A DNA stretch of 64,000 nucleotides from Microthrixaceae bacterium (GCA_016702505.1 JADJDU010000004.1:1-64000), one strand, 5' to 3'. Positions 35,227 through 44,592 are shown, numbered from the stretch's first letter. Notes: generated by a model not told the origin, from the letters alone. Program-made: numbers and translations.

Positions 35227-35457
35227 TCAGCCGGCCTTGGAGATGAGCTGTCCGATCACGGCATCGAACAGCTCGCCGATCTTGCCCGAACCGGTGGCCC
35301 ACGCTACCAACAGCAGAGCCAGGGCCGCCGCCCCCAACAACACCAGGGCGTACTCGGCGGTGGCCTGCCCCTTCTGCCCAGGCCTGCGGCCCGGGGAGTC
35401 TGCCGGCGAGGCCGGGCGAGGGAATGACGGACGTTGGGACAGGGGTGACAGGTTCAC
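35227..35457 (-). CDS. DUF4244/Flp-like small pilin
   Basis: 76 residues from GTG 35457, which has GGAGG seven bases upstream; the frame is open further but begins in repeat-derived sequence. The product is a leader with PGRRPGQKGQATAEYALVLL, the G/A-TAEYA prepilin peptidase-type processing site, then a helix ALALLLVAWATGSGKIGELF. DUF4244 proteins accompany actinobacterial tad loci and are presumed pilus subunits. It is separated from tadC by about 330 bp containing repeats A3 and B2, so its transcription may be partly uncoupled from tadZABC. Confidence 0.8.
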   Translation of the reverse strand: MNLSPLSQRPSFPRPASPADSPGRRPGQKGQATAEYALVLLGAAALALLLVAWATGSGKIGELFDAVIGQLISKAG

Positions 35458-35546
35458 GAGGAACACCTCCACGTATTGGGAACACGAACGGCACCCGAAG
35501 GTGCAGCCGGCCGGAACCGCCGGGAACGGCACCCGAAGGTGCATTG

Positions 35547-35583
35547 AGGACCCGAACGGATGGGTCGCATCCCGTCGCGGTCG
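35547..35583 (+). repeat. Partial family A-like left end
   Basis: GAGGACCCGAACGGATGGGTCGCATCCCGTCGCGG resembles the left end of family A (AGGACCCGAGCGGATAGGTCCGGTCGTCGTCGC) with several substitutions. It probably represents a decayed partial copy just upstream of the full copy A3. Confidence 0.35.
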
Positions 35584-35596
35584 ATGTTGACTAGAG

Positions 35597-35724
35597 CCTC
35601 CTTAGGGGTCCTAGCGCATAGGTCCGGTCGTCTTCGCTGCGAGGTTGATCAGACCGAGGCTTCGCCTCGGTTTAGCCATGCCGTGCATATGGGTCGGCTC
35701 GCCTATCCACTCACCTCCTTAGGG
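35597..35724 (+). repeat. Interspersed repeat family A, copy A3 (most complete)
   Basis: About 128 bp inside the Tad locus. CCTCCTTAGG occurs at both ends (35597-35606 and 35714-35723). Inside are GTCCTAGCGCATAGGTCCGG, the hairpin CCGAGGCTTCGCCTCGG, and GGGTCGGCTCGCCTATCC. The GGATAGG/CCTATCC-type segments near the ends are roughly inverted. It lies between pilin and tadC genes. Confidence 0.75.
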
Positions 35725-35726
35725 TT

Positions 35727-35776
35727 GGCCGGCGATCGAACTCCGCCGGAAGGCTCCGCCTTTCGGCGGATCCAGG
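35727..35776 (+). repeat. Interspersed repeat family B, copy B2
   Basis: GGCCGGCGATCGAACTCCG, CCGGAAGGC, TCC, GCCTTTCGG, CGGATCCAGG. The stem is fully complementary in this copy because the TCT/T variants are C/C. It starts ten bases after the tadC stop (minus strand), the same 3' placement as other B copies, and could terminate tadZABC transcription. Confidence 0.75.
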
Positions 35777-35785
35777 ATCAGAGCC

Positions 35786-36574
35786 TCAGAGGCGGAGCGA
35801 ACCAAGGGACGCCACCAGCAGAGGGACCACTGTCAGCAGCACGAAGGCTGGAAGAACGCAAGCCACCAGTGGGAACAACATGGTCACCGGTAGTCGCCGA
35901 GCCCGGGCCTCGGCTGCTCGTCGCCGCCGGTCTCGGGCCAGCACGGCCACCCGCTCCAGGGTGGGCACCAGCGGGGAACCGGTGGCAGCGCTGCCCGCCA
36001 ACGCACCGGTGAGCGCCGCACCCAGCGCTCCGAGTTGGCCCCCGAGGTGGGCCAGAACCTCGGCGAGCGAACATCCACGATCGAGTCGTTCCACGCTGTC
36101 GGTCAAGGGCCTCCTGACCGCCACGGGCGATCGGGGAGCGACCATGCGCAAGCTGGCCGACACCGGATGCCCGGCCGCGGCTGCCACCAAGAACAAGTCG
36201 ATGAGGTCGGGCACTGCCGCCTCCACGTTGCGCTGCTGTTCGACGCGACGGTGGCGGGCGACCCTCAACCGGGACAGACCCACCAAGCCTGCCAACCCCA
36301 CTGCCACCGGCACCCCGACCGCCACGGCCACGGCTCCGACCATCGAAGTAACCACCGCAACCAGGGCCGGCGACGGTGGCGGCACCACCGGCGGAGCACC
36401 CAGCGCCGTGGCCGAGCCGGCTCTGGGTGAATGACGGTCCTCGGAACGGGCGACGGGGTCTTCCAGCCGGGCCGGCAGCTTGGCCCCCATTGCCCCCACA
36501 GCCCACCCGGCGGCGACGACGGCGCCACCGGCCAACACCGGAGCCCACTGCGAGGAGATGACGAACCCCACCAT
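35786..36574 (-). CDS. tadC: Type II/IV secretion F-domain protein TadC
   Basis: 262 residues from ATG 36574, sharing one base with the tadB stop (TGATG). Membrane helices near the N-terminus (VLAGGAVVAAGWAVGAM), middle (ALVAVVTSMVGAVAVAVG) and C-terminus (LPVTMLFPLVACVLPAFVLL) flank a cytoplasmic helical F domain (EAAVPDLIDLFLVAAAAGH; VSASLRMVAPRSP). With TadB it forms the inner-membrane platform of the Tad pilus, coupled to ATPase TadA. Repeat B2 lies just beyond its stop. Confidence 0.85.
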   Translation of the reverse strand: MVGFVISSQWAPVLAGGAVVAAGWAVGAMGAKLPARLEDPVARSEDRHSPRAGSATALGAPPVVPPPSPALVAVVTSMVGAVAVAVGVPVAVGLAGLVGLSRLRVARHRRVEQQRNVEAAVPDLIDLFLVAAAAGHPVSASLRMVAPRSPVAVRRPLTDSVERLDRGCSLAEVLAHLGGQLGALGAALTGALAGSAATGSPLVPTLERVAVLARDRRRRAAEARARRLPVTMLFPLVACVLPAFVLLTVVPLLVASLGSLRL

Positions 36575-37461
36575 CAGGCCACGTCCCGGGTGAGGCGATC
36601 CATCCACACCGCCCCGGCGGCATCGAGCCCCAACCCGACGACGACACAGACGAGGCCCGCAGGGCTGACGAGGAACCTCCCCACCTGGTCATCGACCACA
36701 CCCACCACCAAGGCGAACATCAACGGGGCCGCCACCAAGACCACAGCCGATGTTCGGGCCTGAGAGGCCAGCGCCCTGACCTCACGGGCCAGCGCGTCGC
36801 GCTCTCGCAGCGTGGCCTGCACGCCGAGCAGGGCGGCCTGCTGGCTGCCACCGGAGGCACCGGCGATGGCCACGGCATCGGCCACCAACCTGATTCCCAC
36901 CGAGCCGGACCGTTGGGCCCAGTCGTCTACGGCAACCTGCACCGCCACCCCTTGACCGACTCGCGACGCGATGCGACCGAGGTCGGCGGCCAAAGGAGAT
37001 GGCTGGTTGCTGGCCTGTTCCAGCGCCGCCACCAACGATGAGCCCGATGCCAATCGGAACAGGACGACGTCTATCGCCGAGGCCAGGTGATGGGCCTCGG
37101 CCCTCACGTCGGCCCGCCGGCGCAGCTGGGACCGGGCCCTGACGGCGACCATCATCACGGCCGCCACGGCCACGGCCACCACCGGATGGTTGACCGCCAT
37201 CACAAGACCCGCGAGAACCCCGACCCTGGTCGCCCACCGCCATGCCACATCGACCCGCATCGTGAGACCCGACATGTCGACCGCGGTCACGAACCACGGC
37301 GGAGGCGCTACGGGATCGTGAGGGCCGCTCAGTCGGAGCACCACTGCGTGTGAACGCTGAAGGCGCACCACTCCAGCCCAGGTGACACCCGCCGCCCCGA
37401 CCATGACGGCGGCCACCACCGGAAGGAGCGCGTTGGCCGTCGTCACCTGGGCGATCACCAT
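36574..37461 (-). CDS. tadB: Type II/IV secretion F-domain protein TadB
   Basis: 295 residues from ATG 37461 (MVIAQVTTANALL). Hydrophobic segments LLPVVAAVMVGAAGVTW, RVGVLAGLVMAVNHPVVAVA and SAVVLVAAPLMFALVVGVV bracket the F domain (ASAIDVVLFRLASGSSLVAA, then LVADAVAIAGASGGSQQAAL). It is a platform protein of the Tad pilus. The start overlaps the tadA 3' end by 7 bp and its stop shares one base with tadC, indicating a single coupled operon tadZ-A-B-C. Confidence 0.85.
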   Translation of the reverse strand: MVIAQVTTANALLPVVAAVMVGAAGVTWAGVVRLQRSHAVVLRLSGPHDPVAPPPWFVTAVDMSGLTMRVDVAWRWATRVGVLAGLVMAVNHPVVAVAVAAVMMVAVRARSQLRRRADVRAEAHHLASAIDVVLFRLASGSSLVAALEQASNQPSPLAADLGRIASRVGQGVAVQVAVDDWAQRSGSVGIRLVADAVAIAGASGGSQQAALLGVQATLRERDALAREVRALASQARTSAVVLVAAPLMFALVVGVVDDQVGRFLVSPAGLVCVVVGLGLDAAGAVWMDRLTRDVA

Positions 37462-38612
37462 CCACTCCAGGTGGCGGCCGACAGGCGAGGTGAACGTATT
37501 GGGTCCGCAACCGCCCTCCCCTGTTCCACCAGCATCCGCACGGAGGGTGTCACTCCCCTCGACAGGTCTGAGATCGGCTCGGCCACATCGGTGACCACCC
37601 GACGCCCGGCCTCGGACCGCACCACGTGTACCACCAGGTCGACGGCCCCCACGACCTGGGCCCGGATTGCCTCCAGGGGCAGACCGACACCGGCCATGAG
37701 TGCCAGCGTCTCCAGCCGGTGAAGGGCGTCGTGACAACCGTTGGCGTGAAGCGTGGACAGCGAACCGTTGTGGCCGGTGTTCATGGCCTGAATCAGATCG
37801 AGAGCCTCGCCACCACGCACCTCGCCGATGACGAGACGATCCGGCCTCATGCGCAACGCGTTCCGCACCAGTTCCCGGGCTGGGATCGCCGCCGCCCCCT
37901 CGACCGAGGCAACCCGAGTCTCGAGGCGGATTACATGGTCCGACGGCAGACGCAACTCGGCAGCATCTTCCACCGTGACCAGCCGCTCCGCCGGTGGCAA
38001 GAGAGCGGCCATGGCGTTCAGCAACGTGGTCTTGCCCGATCCGGTGGAACCCACCACCACCACGTTGGCGCGCGACCACACCGCCCACCGGAGCAGGCGA
38101 CCGATCGGATCGGGGGCCAGGTCGGCTAGGGGCACGGCCCGAGCCCCGAACCGCCGGATGGTCACACACGGGCCGTCGACCGCCAACGGCGGGACGATCA
38201 CATGCACCCGGCTGCCGTCGGGGAGGCGGCCATCGGCGACCGGGTTGAGGGGATCCACTCGGCGTCCCAGCGGAGCCAGGATCCGCTCGATGAGGAGATC
38301 CACCACCGGGCGGTCCAGCCAGACATCGGTGGGAGACAGCTCACCGTGGCGTTCCACCCAGACCGGTCCGGAGCCGTTCACCAAGATGTCGGTGACCGAG
38401 GCGTCGGCCAGGAGCACGTCGAGGGGGCCCAGGCCGTCCATCCGGGCCCGGACCCGGGTGACAGCGACGGCCACCTCGGCCGCCGACATCAGCGGGTCGA
38501 CTCCACGGACCAGAGCCGCTATCTCCTCGGAGCCCGGGACGACTCCGGCCTCCCTGGTCAGCAGTTGGCCGTAGACGAGCTCATCTATCCGTGCGTCGGG
38601 AACCAGGCCCAC
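37455..38612 (-). CDS. tadA: Tad pilus ATPase TadA (CpaF family)
   Basis: 385 residues. CpaF-type secretion ATPase: N-terminal helical part with LGPLDVLLADASVTDILVNG, the central VTIRRFGARAVPLADL, Walker A VGSTGSGKTT, Asp box VTVEDAAELRL, Walker B LRMRPDRLVIGEVRGGEA, and the His-box TLHANGCHDALHRLE. It energises pilus assembly at the cytoplasmic face. The start GTG 38612 lies one base after the tadZ stop. Length and motifs are complete. Confidence 0.93.
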   Translation of the reverse strand: MGLVPDARIDELVYGQLLTREAGVVPGSEEIAALVRGVDPLMSAAEVAVAVTRVRARMDGLGPLDVLLADASVTDILVNGSGPVWVERHGELSPTDVWLDRPVVDLLIERILAPLGRRVDPLNPVADGRLPDGSRVHVIVPPLAVDGPCVTIRRFGARAVPLADLAPDPIGRLLRWAVWSRANVVVVGSTGSGKTTLLNAMAALLPPAERLVTVEDAAELRLPSDHVIRLETRVASVEGAAAIPARELVRNALRMRPDRLVIGEVRGGEALDLIQAMNTGHNGSLSTLHANGCHDALHRLETLALMAGVGLPLEAIRAQVVGAVDLVVHVVRSEAGRRVVTDVAEPISDLSRGVTPSVRMLVEQGRAVADPIRSPRLSAATWSGW

Positions 38613-38613
38613 C

Positions 38614-39303
38614 TCAGGCCACCTCGCCCATGACCTCTGCGAATCGACGGGGCATCCGTGACACCATCAGCCCGCAATCGACAGCACGGCCCACCGCCGG
38701 ATCCACCGCCACCGATGCCACCACCGGCACCCCCAACCTGTTGGCCACGTCCACGTCGGACAGGGCTCTCGCCGACTCCCGCACCACCACCACCCCCGAT
38801 GGCGAGACCAGACACCGATCGAACCGGCGCACTGCGAGGTAGCAAGCCCTGGTCACCAGTAGCGACCGGGACGCCTCCGCTGCCACCTGCAACGCCAGGC
38901 CACTCTGGCCGTCTGACACCCCGTCTATCAACGGGAGGTTTCCGCAATCCACCACCACGTCTCGCCCCGATCCAGCCAGCACCTGGATCAGCACCGACCC
39001 GCGAGCGGCGTGCAACGGTCCCGAGCCGCGGTGCAAGAGGGTCAGCCCGGAGGTGACGGGCTCCTCTAGGCGGGCCAGCGCATCGGGAGGTACCGAAGGC
39101 CCCGCCGCCAACCATTCAGCGATACCGGGGCCACCAGGCTCGGGCATCGCCAACAGGGCGGGCAGATCACCAGCCAGGTCGACCAACAGGACGTCCCGGC
39201 CGAGACGACGGCGAGCCATGGCCAGAGCCAGGCCAGCCGAGATGACGGTGGTTCCCGAACCACCCTTGAGGGACCAACAAGCGGTGACCACAGGGCCTCC
39301 CAC
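38614..39303 (-). CDS. TadZ/CpaE-like MinD-family ATPase
   Basis: 229 residues. The deviant Walker A of ParA/MinD proteins is present (CWSLKGGSGTTVISAGLALA), followed by DVLLVDLAGDLPALL and VVVDCGNLPLIDG. The usual TadZ N-terminal receiver-like domain is absent, so this is a short form consisting only of the ATPase part. TadZ/CpaE localises the Tad machinery at the pole. It is the first gene of the tadZ-A-B-C operon. The start is GTG 39303. Confidence 0.75.
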   Translation of the reverse strand: MGGPVVTACWSLKGGSGTTVISAGLALAMARRRLGRDVLLVDLAGDLPALLAMPEPGGPGIAEWLAAGPSVPPDALARLEEPVTSGLTLLHRGSGPLHAARGSVLIQVLAGSGRDVVVDCGNLPLIDGVSDGQSGLALQVAAEASRSLLVTRACYLAVRRFDRCLVSPSGVVVVRESARALSDVDVANRLGVPVVASVAVDPAVGRAVDCGLMVSRMPRRFAEVMGEVA

Positions 39304-39401
39304 AACGCGAACAACAGGCTCGCGGGGAAGGCGGCGTGGGGCACGCTACCCACCGATGACCTCACCCACAAGGGTTCGATCGATCACATACAGAGAAACA
39401 G

Positions 39402-39431
39402 CCACGGCCGGCCCCGAAGGACCGGCCGTGG
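39402..39431 (-). terminator. Rho-independent-like terminator after the 24-residue protein gene
   Basis: CCACGGCCGG (39402-39411) pairs perfectly with CCGGCCGTGG (39422-39431) across a 10-base loop. Read on the minus strand, the hairpin starts eight bases after the small gene's stop and is followed by TGTTTCTCTGT, a moderate T-rich tract. Confidence 0.65.
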
Positions 39432-39438
39432 GAACGGT

Positions 39439-39513
39439 TCAGACCGTCTTCACCTTCTTGGCCACCACGGTGGCAAGAGCGGCGAGGACGACGAGGATGA
39501 GCAGCTTCTTCAT
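39439..39513 (-). CDS. 24-residue membrane microprotein
   Basis: ATG 39513 to TGA 39439 encodes MKKLLILVVLAALATVVAKK plus VKTV. It has a single hydrophobic helix between Lys clusters. Similar MKKLL-type microproteins (DLW-39-like) are widespread in actinobacteria with unknown function. Support is the membrane-helix pattern, the terminator hairpin placed immediately downstream and its isolation from other genes. A ribosome site (GATCGGGGC) is weak. It is too short for routine gene calling. Confidence 0.55.
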   Translation of the reverse strand: MKKLLILVVLAALATVVAKKVKTV

Positions 39514-39600
39514 GCCCCGATCATAGGAAGCCGACCGGGACCGTGCTGGTCGGATCCGGCAAACCCGGCAAACCTGGCGAGCCCAGAGCGGACGGCCGGA

Positions 39601-40539
<939 letters not shown>

Positions 40540-40753
40540 TTGGCACCTGTTCCTGGCTTGCTGGAGGGGGAGGCTGTTGCATTTCCCCGGAGGAGTCCCG
40601 AGTTGTCGGGTCCGAAGCGCGTACGATCGGGCCGACTGCGGGTCCTCTCAGGTTACTGATCGGGTCAAGTGCCCCAAACTTTCAGGAAAAATGTCCGGGT
40701 ATCGAGGTGGCAGTTGGCACTCTGGGGGGCCCACGTGGTGATCTCGGGGGGAC

Positions 40754-41464
40754 ATGATGGACTCTGACACCAGCTCCACCCCTCTGACTTGGGGCTTGTT
40801 GGATGCCGAGGCACAGCATCTCGCCGATCCAGATGCATTTCCGATCCCTTCTGAGCCGGAACGCAACGCGCTCAAGCCAGGGGACCAGGTTCGGCTGATC
40901 TTCGTGCTCGAAGAAGACCCACTCGAGGGCCCAAACGCCGAACGCATGTGGGTCGAGGTGACCCAGACATCCGCCGAGGGGCTCCAGGGACGACTGACCG
41001 CACCGTCCACCGTCATCGCTGACCTACCGGCGGGGGTGGTGTTGGAGTTCGAACCCCGCCACGTCGCCGGGATCGCGCTCGGACACCACGAGGTGACGTT
41101 CGCGGTCGATCAGCGAGCGGTGGCCACCCACCGAGCCCTGGCCCAGGCCAGGCCACCGGCCTGGGTGACCCATGACGACCCAGTCGACGAGATCGACAGC
41201 GGCTGGACGCTGTACTCGGGCACCGAGACCGAAGACGACTTCGGCGACGATCCTGCTTCCACCACCCAGGCCGTGACCCTGGCCGAACTCGCCCAGCGCT
41301 ACCCCGCCCTAGTCGAGGTCTTCCAGGCTGGAAGCGGGGACTGGGTGTATCGGGCCGACCACCGTCGCTACGTCCGCGCCAAGCCAGTCGAGCCCGATGC
41401 GCTCAGCGCTGGGGGACAGCCAGCATCGCCAGATCCTGAGCCAGCAGATCCCGAACCCGTCTGA
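40754..41464 (+). CDS. DUF2314 plus DUF2185 (Imm33-like) fusion protein
   Basis: 236 residues. Residues 35-120 (ALKPGDQVRLIFVLEE, ERMWVEVTQ, VLEFEPRHVAGI) fit DUF2314. Residues 145-215 (DEIDSGWTLYSGTETEDDFG, LAELAQRYPALVEVFQAGSG, WVYRADHRRYV) fit DUF2185, which in some genomes is an immunity protein (Imm33). A Pro/Asp/Glu tail follows. The protein is soluble with no signal. No cognate toxin is adjacent, so a housekeeping or orphan-immunity role is open. The start is ATG 40754 after GGGGGG; ATG 40757 is equally possible. Its last 62 bp overlap the convergent gene. Confidence 0.7.
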   Translation: MMDSDTSSTPLTWGLLDAEAQHLADPDAFPIPSEPERNALKPGDQVRLIFVLEEDPLEGPNAERMWVEVTQTSAEGLQGRLTAPSTVIADLPAGVVLEFEPRHVAGIALGHHEVTFAVDQRAVATHRALAQARPPAWVTHDDPVDEIDSGWTLYSGTETEDDFGDDPASTTQAVTLAELAQRYPALVEVFQAGSGDWVYRADHRRYVRAKPVEPDALSAGGQPASPDPEPADPEPV

Positions 41465-41873
41465 GCGACGTGCCGGTCGGCCCATCGGCGGGACCAACCG
41501 CCACCGCTTCGTGGGCCACGTAGCGGTCCTCTAGCCACCTCAGCAGGCGCACAACCTCGGCCACAGAGTCCTCACCCGCCGTCAACGCCGTCCCCTCGGT
41601 GGGAGCGGCCATCTCCCAACCCGAGGGGGCGGTCACGAAGTTGGACCGGGGCATCTCCCGCAACTCGGGAAGCCGGGCATGCCACTCGTCGGCCGATTCC
41701 GCCCGGTGAGCTCGAACCCTCCACAAGCTGACCCGCACGTCAGGCTCAATCTCGGCATGGGCCATGACCGCGGTCAGAACCTCGTGCACAGCCAGTTCCG
41801 CCCAGCACGATCCCCCCAACCAGCGAGCCGCCTCGTCAATGGTCAAGCCAGCCGGAATCACCACACCCATCAC
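41403..41873 (-). CDS. Conserved hypothetical protein
   Basis: 156 residues, soluble, helical: TIDEAARWLGGSCWAELAVH, EVLTAVMAHAEIEPDVRVSL, then a variable middle and VAEVVRLLRWLEDRYVAHEA, LRRVRDLLAQDLAML. The composition is normal for this genome, so it is probably real, but no family is recognised. ATG 41873 and ATG 41870 are adjacent starts. Its 3' 62 bp lie antisense to the end of the DUF2314/DUF2185 gene, which could make expression of the two mutually sensitive. Confidence 0.6.
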   Translation of the reverse strand: MMGVVIPAGLTIDEAARWLGGSCWAELAVHEVLTAVMAHAEIEPDVRVSLWRVRAHRAESADEWHARLPELREMPRSNFVTAPSGWEMAAPTEGTALTAGEDSVAEVVRLLRWLEDRYVAHEAVAVGPADGPTGTSLRRVRDLLAQDLAMLAVPQR

Positions 41874-41883
41874 CGAAAACTAG

Positions 41884-41922
41884 CTACTGAGCCGAGCGGA
41901 TTGGTCCGGTCCTAGGAGGCGT
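41884..41922 (+). repeat. Internally deleted family A remnant
   Basis: GAGCCGAGCGGATTGGTCCGGTCCTAGGAGGCG joins the family A left segment (CGAGCGGATAGGTCCGGTC) directly to a right-end-like CCTAGGAGGCG. The central hairpin is missing. The right end overlaps the 3' end of the EamA gene. Confidence 0.45.
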
Positions 41923-42838
41923 CACCCAATTGGGATCCGAGCTCGGTCGGCAACGGAGCGGTACCGGTCCCCGACCGGCGTCCGAAGAGCTCCGCCACCA
42001 CCACCCCCGTCAGGATCAGGGCCGCGCCCACAACACCTTCGGCACCTAGTTCCTCGCCGGCCAGAGAACCGAGAACCCCAGCCGACACCGGTTCGATCAG
42101 CAGGATCAACGCGGCCTGCGCCTCGGGCACCACCCGTTGCCCCCACGCCATGCACCAGAACGCGACCGCGGTGGCCCCCACCGCCGTGAAGACCACCGCG
42201 GCCCACGCGCTGGCCCCGAACCCGAAACCGCCCTCGCTGAACGCGCCCGGGACCGCACACGCCACCCCGACCGTCGCCACCTGCCAGAACGTGAACCGGA
42301 ACGGGTCGTGACGGTGGGTCACGTCACCCACGATCAGCAGGTGAACGGCGAAGGCCAACGCGCACAACAAGGTGAGTAGCTCGCCCCGACCGAAGCCCGC
42401 CACCCCGCCCGACAAGAAATACAGGCCAACCACGGCCAACACCACCCCGACCGTGACCGGTCGAGCCGGAAGTCGCCGGGTCCGCACCGCGTGCAGCACC
42501 GGCACCAACACCACCAGGAGGTAGGTGATGAAGGCCGAAGCCGCCGAGGTGGTGTGGCGCAGTCCCTCGGTCTGGAACACATAGCCGGCCAACAGGCTGA
42601 GCCCGGCTAGGACCCCGTGGCGAACCTCGTCGGCACTCGACGGCCGACGACGAGCCACCACCAACAACACGGCGGCGGCAAGCAGGAACCGGGCCGAGAG
42701 AAAGGCCGTGACCGAAGCGGTCTCCACCGCGTCCTGGACCACGAGAAACGTGGAGCCGAACATGAACCCGGCTAGGGCCAGGGCAGCCACCCCCAGGCTG
42801 CGACGCTGCGGGCCCCCCGGGGCCACGCCCGGGGTCAC
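41912..42838 (-). CDS. EamA/DMT-family transporter
   Basis: 308 residues with ten membrane helices in two EamA repeats. Examples: first repeat LALAGFMFGSTFLVVQDAVE and SARFLLAAAVLLVVA; second repeat WAAVVFTAVGATAVAFWCMAW and EAQAALILLIEPVSAGVLG, the latter typical of the family. Members export amino acids, nucleosides or other metabolites; the substrate is unknown. The start GTG 42838 overlaps the stop of nadE (GTGA), so the two are co-translated. That could hint at transport of a pyridine-nucleotide-related metabolite, but this is weak. Confidence 0.88.
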   Translation of the reverse strand: MTPGVAPGGPQRRSLGVAALALAGFMFGSTFLVVQDAVETASVTAFLSARFLLAAAVLLVVARRRPSSADEVRHGVLAGLSLLAGYVFQTEGLRHTTSAASAFITYLLVVLVPVLHAVRTRRLPARPVTVGVVLAVVGLYFLSGGVAGFGRGELLTLLCALAFAVHLLIVGDVTHRHDPFRFTFWQVATVGVACAVPGAFSEGGFGFGASAWAAVVFTAVGATAVAFWCMAWGQRVVPEAQAALILLIEPVSAGVLGSLAGEELGAEGVVGAALILTGVVVAELFGRRSGTGTAPLPTELGSQLGDAS

Positions 42839-44592
42839 CGGAATCCGTTGGTGATCGGGAGTCTCCGATCCTTGCCGAAGGCCTTTGCCGAAACCCGCAC
42901 TCCAACCGGGCTCTGACGTCGCTTGTACTCGGCACCGTCCACCAACGCCGCCACCCGCCGAACCGTCTCGGCATCGTGACCCGCGTCGATCAGCTCGGTC
43001 ACCGTGCGGTCGTGCTCGATGTAGCCCTCCAGGATCGGATCGAGCACCTCATATGGGGGCAGGCTCTGGTCGTCTCGCTGATCGGGTCGAAGCTCGGCCG
43101 ACGGGGGCTTCGTGATCACGCCTTCGGGAATCACAGCCGCCCCGCCCTGGGTGTTGCGCCAACGACACAGGTCATACACCCGGGTCTTGTACACGTCCTT
43201 GAGCACCGAGTAGCCGCCCACGGTGTCGCCGTAGAGAGTGGCGTAGCCCACGGCTACCTCGGACTTGTTCCCAGTGGACAACACGATCCAGCCCAACTTG
43301 TTGGACAGAGCCATGAGGGTCAACCCGCGGATCCGGCTCTGGAGGTTCTCTTCGGTCAGATCCGGGGCCCGGTCACCGAAGCTGGGGGCCAACATCTCCA
43401 ACAGCGCGGCGTGAGCCGGTTCTATGGGGATCGTCCGGAAGTCGATGCCCAGGTTGGCGGCCAAGTCCTCGGCGTCGGAGCGGGAATGGTCGCTGGAGAA
43501 CCGGGATGGCATGGACACCCCGTGAACGTGGTCCGCGCCAATGGCATCGACAGCCACCACCGCCACCAACGTCGAGTCGATGCCACCGGACAACCCGATC
43601 ACGACGTCGGTGAATCCGTTCTTCACCAGGTAGTCGCGGGTACCCACGACGATGGCCCGGTAGACCTCCTCGTCGGGGTCGAGGCCGGTGGCCAGCTTCG
43701 GACGGTCGAGGCGGGGCCGCGCCGACCGGTCCCGGACGGTGGGGCCATCGGATCCGTCGGATTCACCGTCGAGGCCGAGGGTGGGGATCACATCGACCGG
43801 CAACAGTTCGTCGGTGGGACGGCCTCGCGGATCCAACAGCCGCTTGCGGTACACGGGGTCGATGTCGAGGTCGACGATCATCACGTGTTCTTCGAACTGG
43901 GGTGACCGGGCCAAGACCTCGCCGTGGGGGTCGAGGATCATCGACCCGCCGTCGAACACCAGCTCGTCTTGACCTCCCACCTGGTTCACATAGACGAGGG
44001 CACAGGAGGCGTCGGCGGCACGGGTGGCCATGAGCCGCTCCCGGAACGCCAGCTTGCCCTCGGCGTAGGGGGAGGCGTTGAGGTTCACGATCAGTTCAGC
44101 GCCGCTGTCGGCCTGGTCCAAGATCGGACCCGCCGGGTTCCATGCGTCCTCGCAGATGCTGACCCCTACCCTCACCCCACCGATCGACCACAGGCCGTTG
44201 GGCTCCCAGCCGTGGGCGAAGTACCGCTGCTCGTCGAACACGGCGTAGTTCGGCAGGTTTCGCTTGTGGTACACGCCTCGCACCTGGCCGTGGGCACAGA
44301 CCGCCGCCGCGTTCCACAGATCGCGGTGCACGTCCACGAACCCCACCACCGCCACGCATCCACCGGTTCGAGCCGCGACGTGATCCAGCGCAGCCGTGTT
44401 GTCGGCGATGAACCCAGGCTTGAGCAGCAGGTCCTCGGGTGGGTAACCGGTGATGGCCAACTCCGGGAAGACAGCCAAGTCACACCCGGCTGCCTCGGCC
44501 TCGTCCAGGGCTTGGAGGATCCGGGCCACGTTGTGGTCCAGGTCGCCAACACGGGTGTTGATCTGGCAGCTGGCGACGCGCAGGCGAGTCAT
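42835..44592 (-). CDS. nadE: Glutamine-dependent NAD+ synthetase
   Basis: 585 residues. It amidates nicotinic acid adenine dinucleotide to NAD+ using ammonia from glutamine. The N-terminal nitrilase-type glutaminase has Glu in FPELAITGYPPEDLLL, Lys in VYHKRNLPNY and nucleophile Cys in VSICEDAW. The C-terminal synthetase has the ATP PP-loop GLSGGIDSTLVA, LSTGNKSEVAVGYATLYGD and the closing region SPVGVRVSAKAFGKDRRLPI. ATG 44592 (MTRLRVASCQINT) is the family start; the longer open frame overlaps the divergent LigD gene. It is followed by the overlapping EamA gene. Confidence 0.93.
   Translation of the reverse strand: MTRLRVASCQINTRVGDLDHNVARILQALDEAEAAGCDLAVFPELAITGYPPEDLLLKPGFIADNTAALDHVAARTGGCVAVVGFVDVHRDLWNAAAVCAHGQVRGVYHKRNLPNYAVFDEQRYFAHGWEPNGLWSIGGVRVGVSICEDAWNPAGPILDQADSGAELIVNLNASPYAEGKLAFRERLMATRAADASCALVYVNQVGGQDELVFDGGSMILDPHGEVLARSPQFEEHVMIVDLDIDPVYRKRLLDPRGRPTDELLPVDVIPTLGLDGESDGSDGPTVRDRSARPRLDRPKLATGLDPDEEVYRAIVVGTRDYLVKNGFTDVVIGLSGGIDSTLVAVVAVDAIGADHVHGVSMPSRFSSDHSRSDAEDLAANLGIDFRTIPIEPAHAALLEMLAPSFGDRAPDLTEENLQSRIRGLTLMALSNKLGWIVLSTGNKSEVAVGYATLYGDTVGGYSVLKDVYKTRVYDLCRWRNTQGGAAVIPEGVITKPPSAELRPDQRDDQSLPPYEVLDPILEGYIEHDRTVTELIDAGHDAETVRRVAALVDGAEYKRRQSPVGVRVSAKAFGKDRRLPITNGFR

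Noticed and set aside
40540..40753. WhiG/FliA-type promoter upstream of the DUF2314 gene that could link to RsiG
   Set aside because: A TCAA element exists, but no GCCGATAA-like partner occurs at the required spacing.
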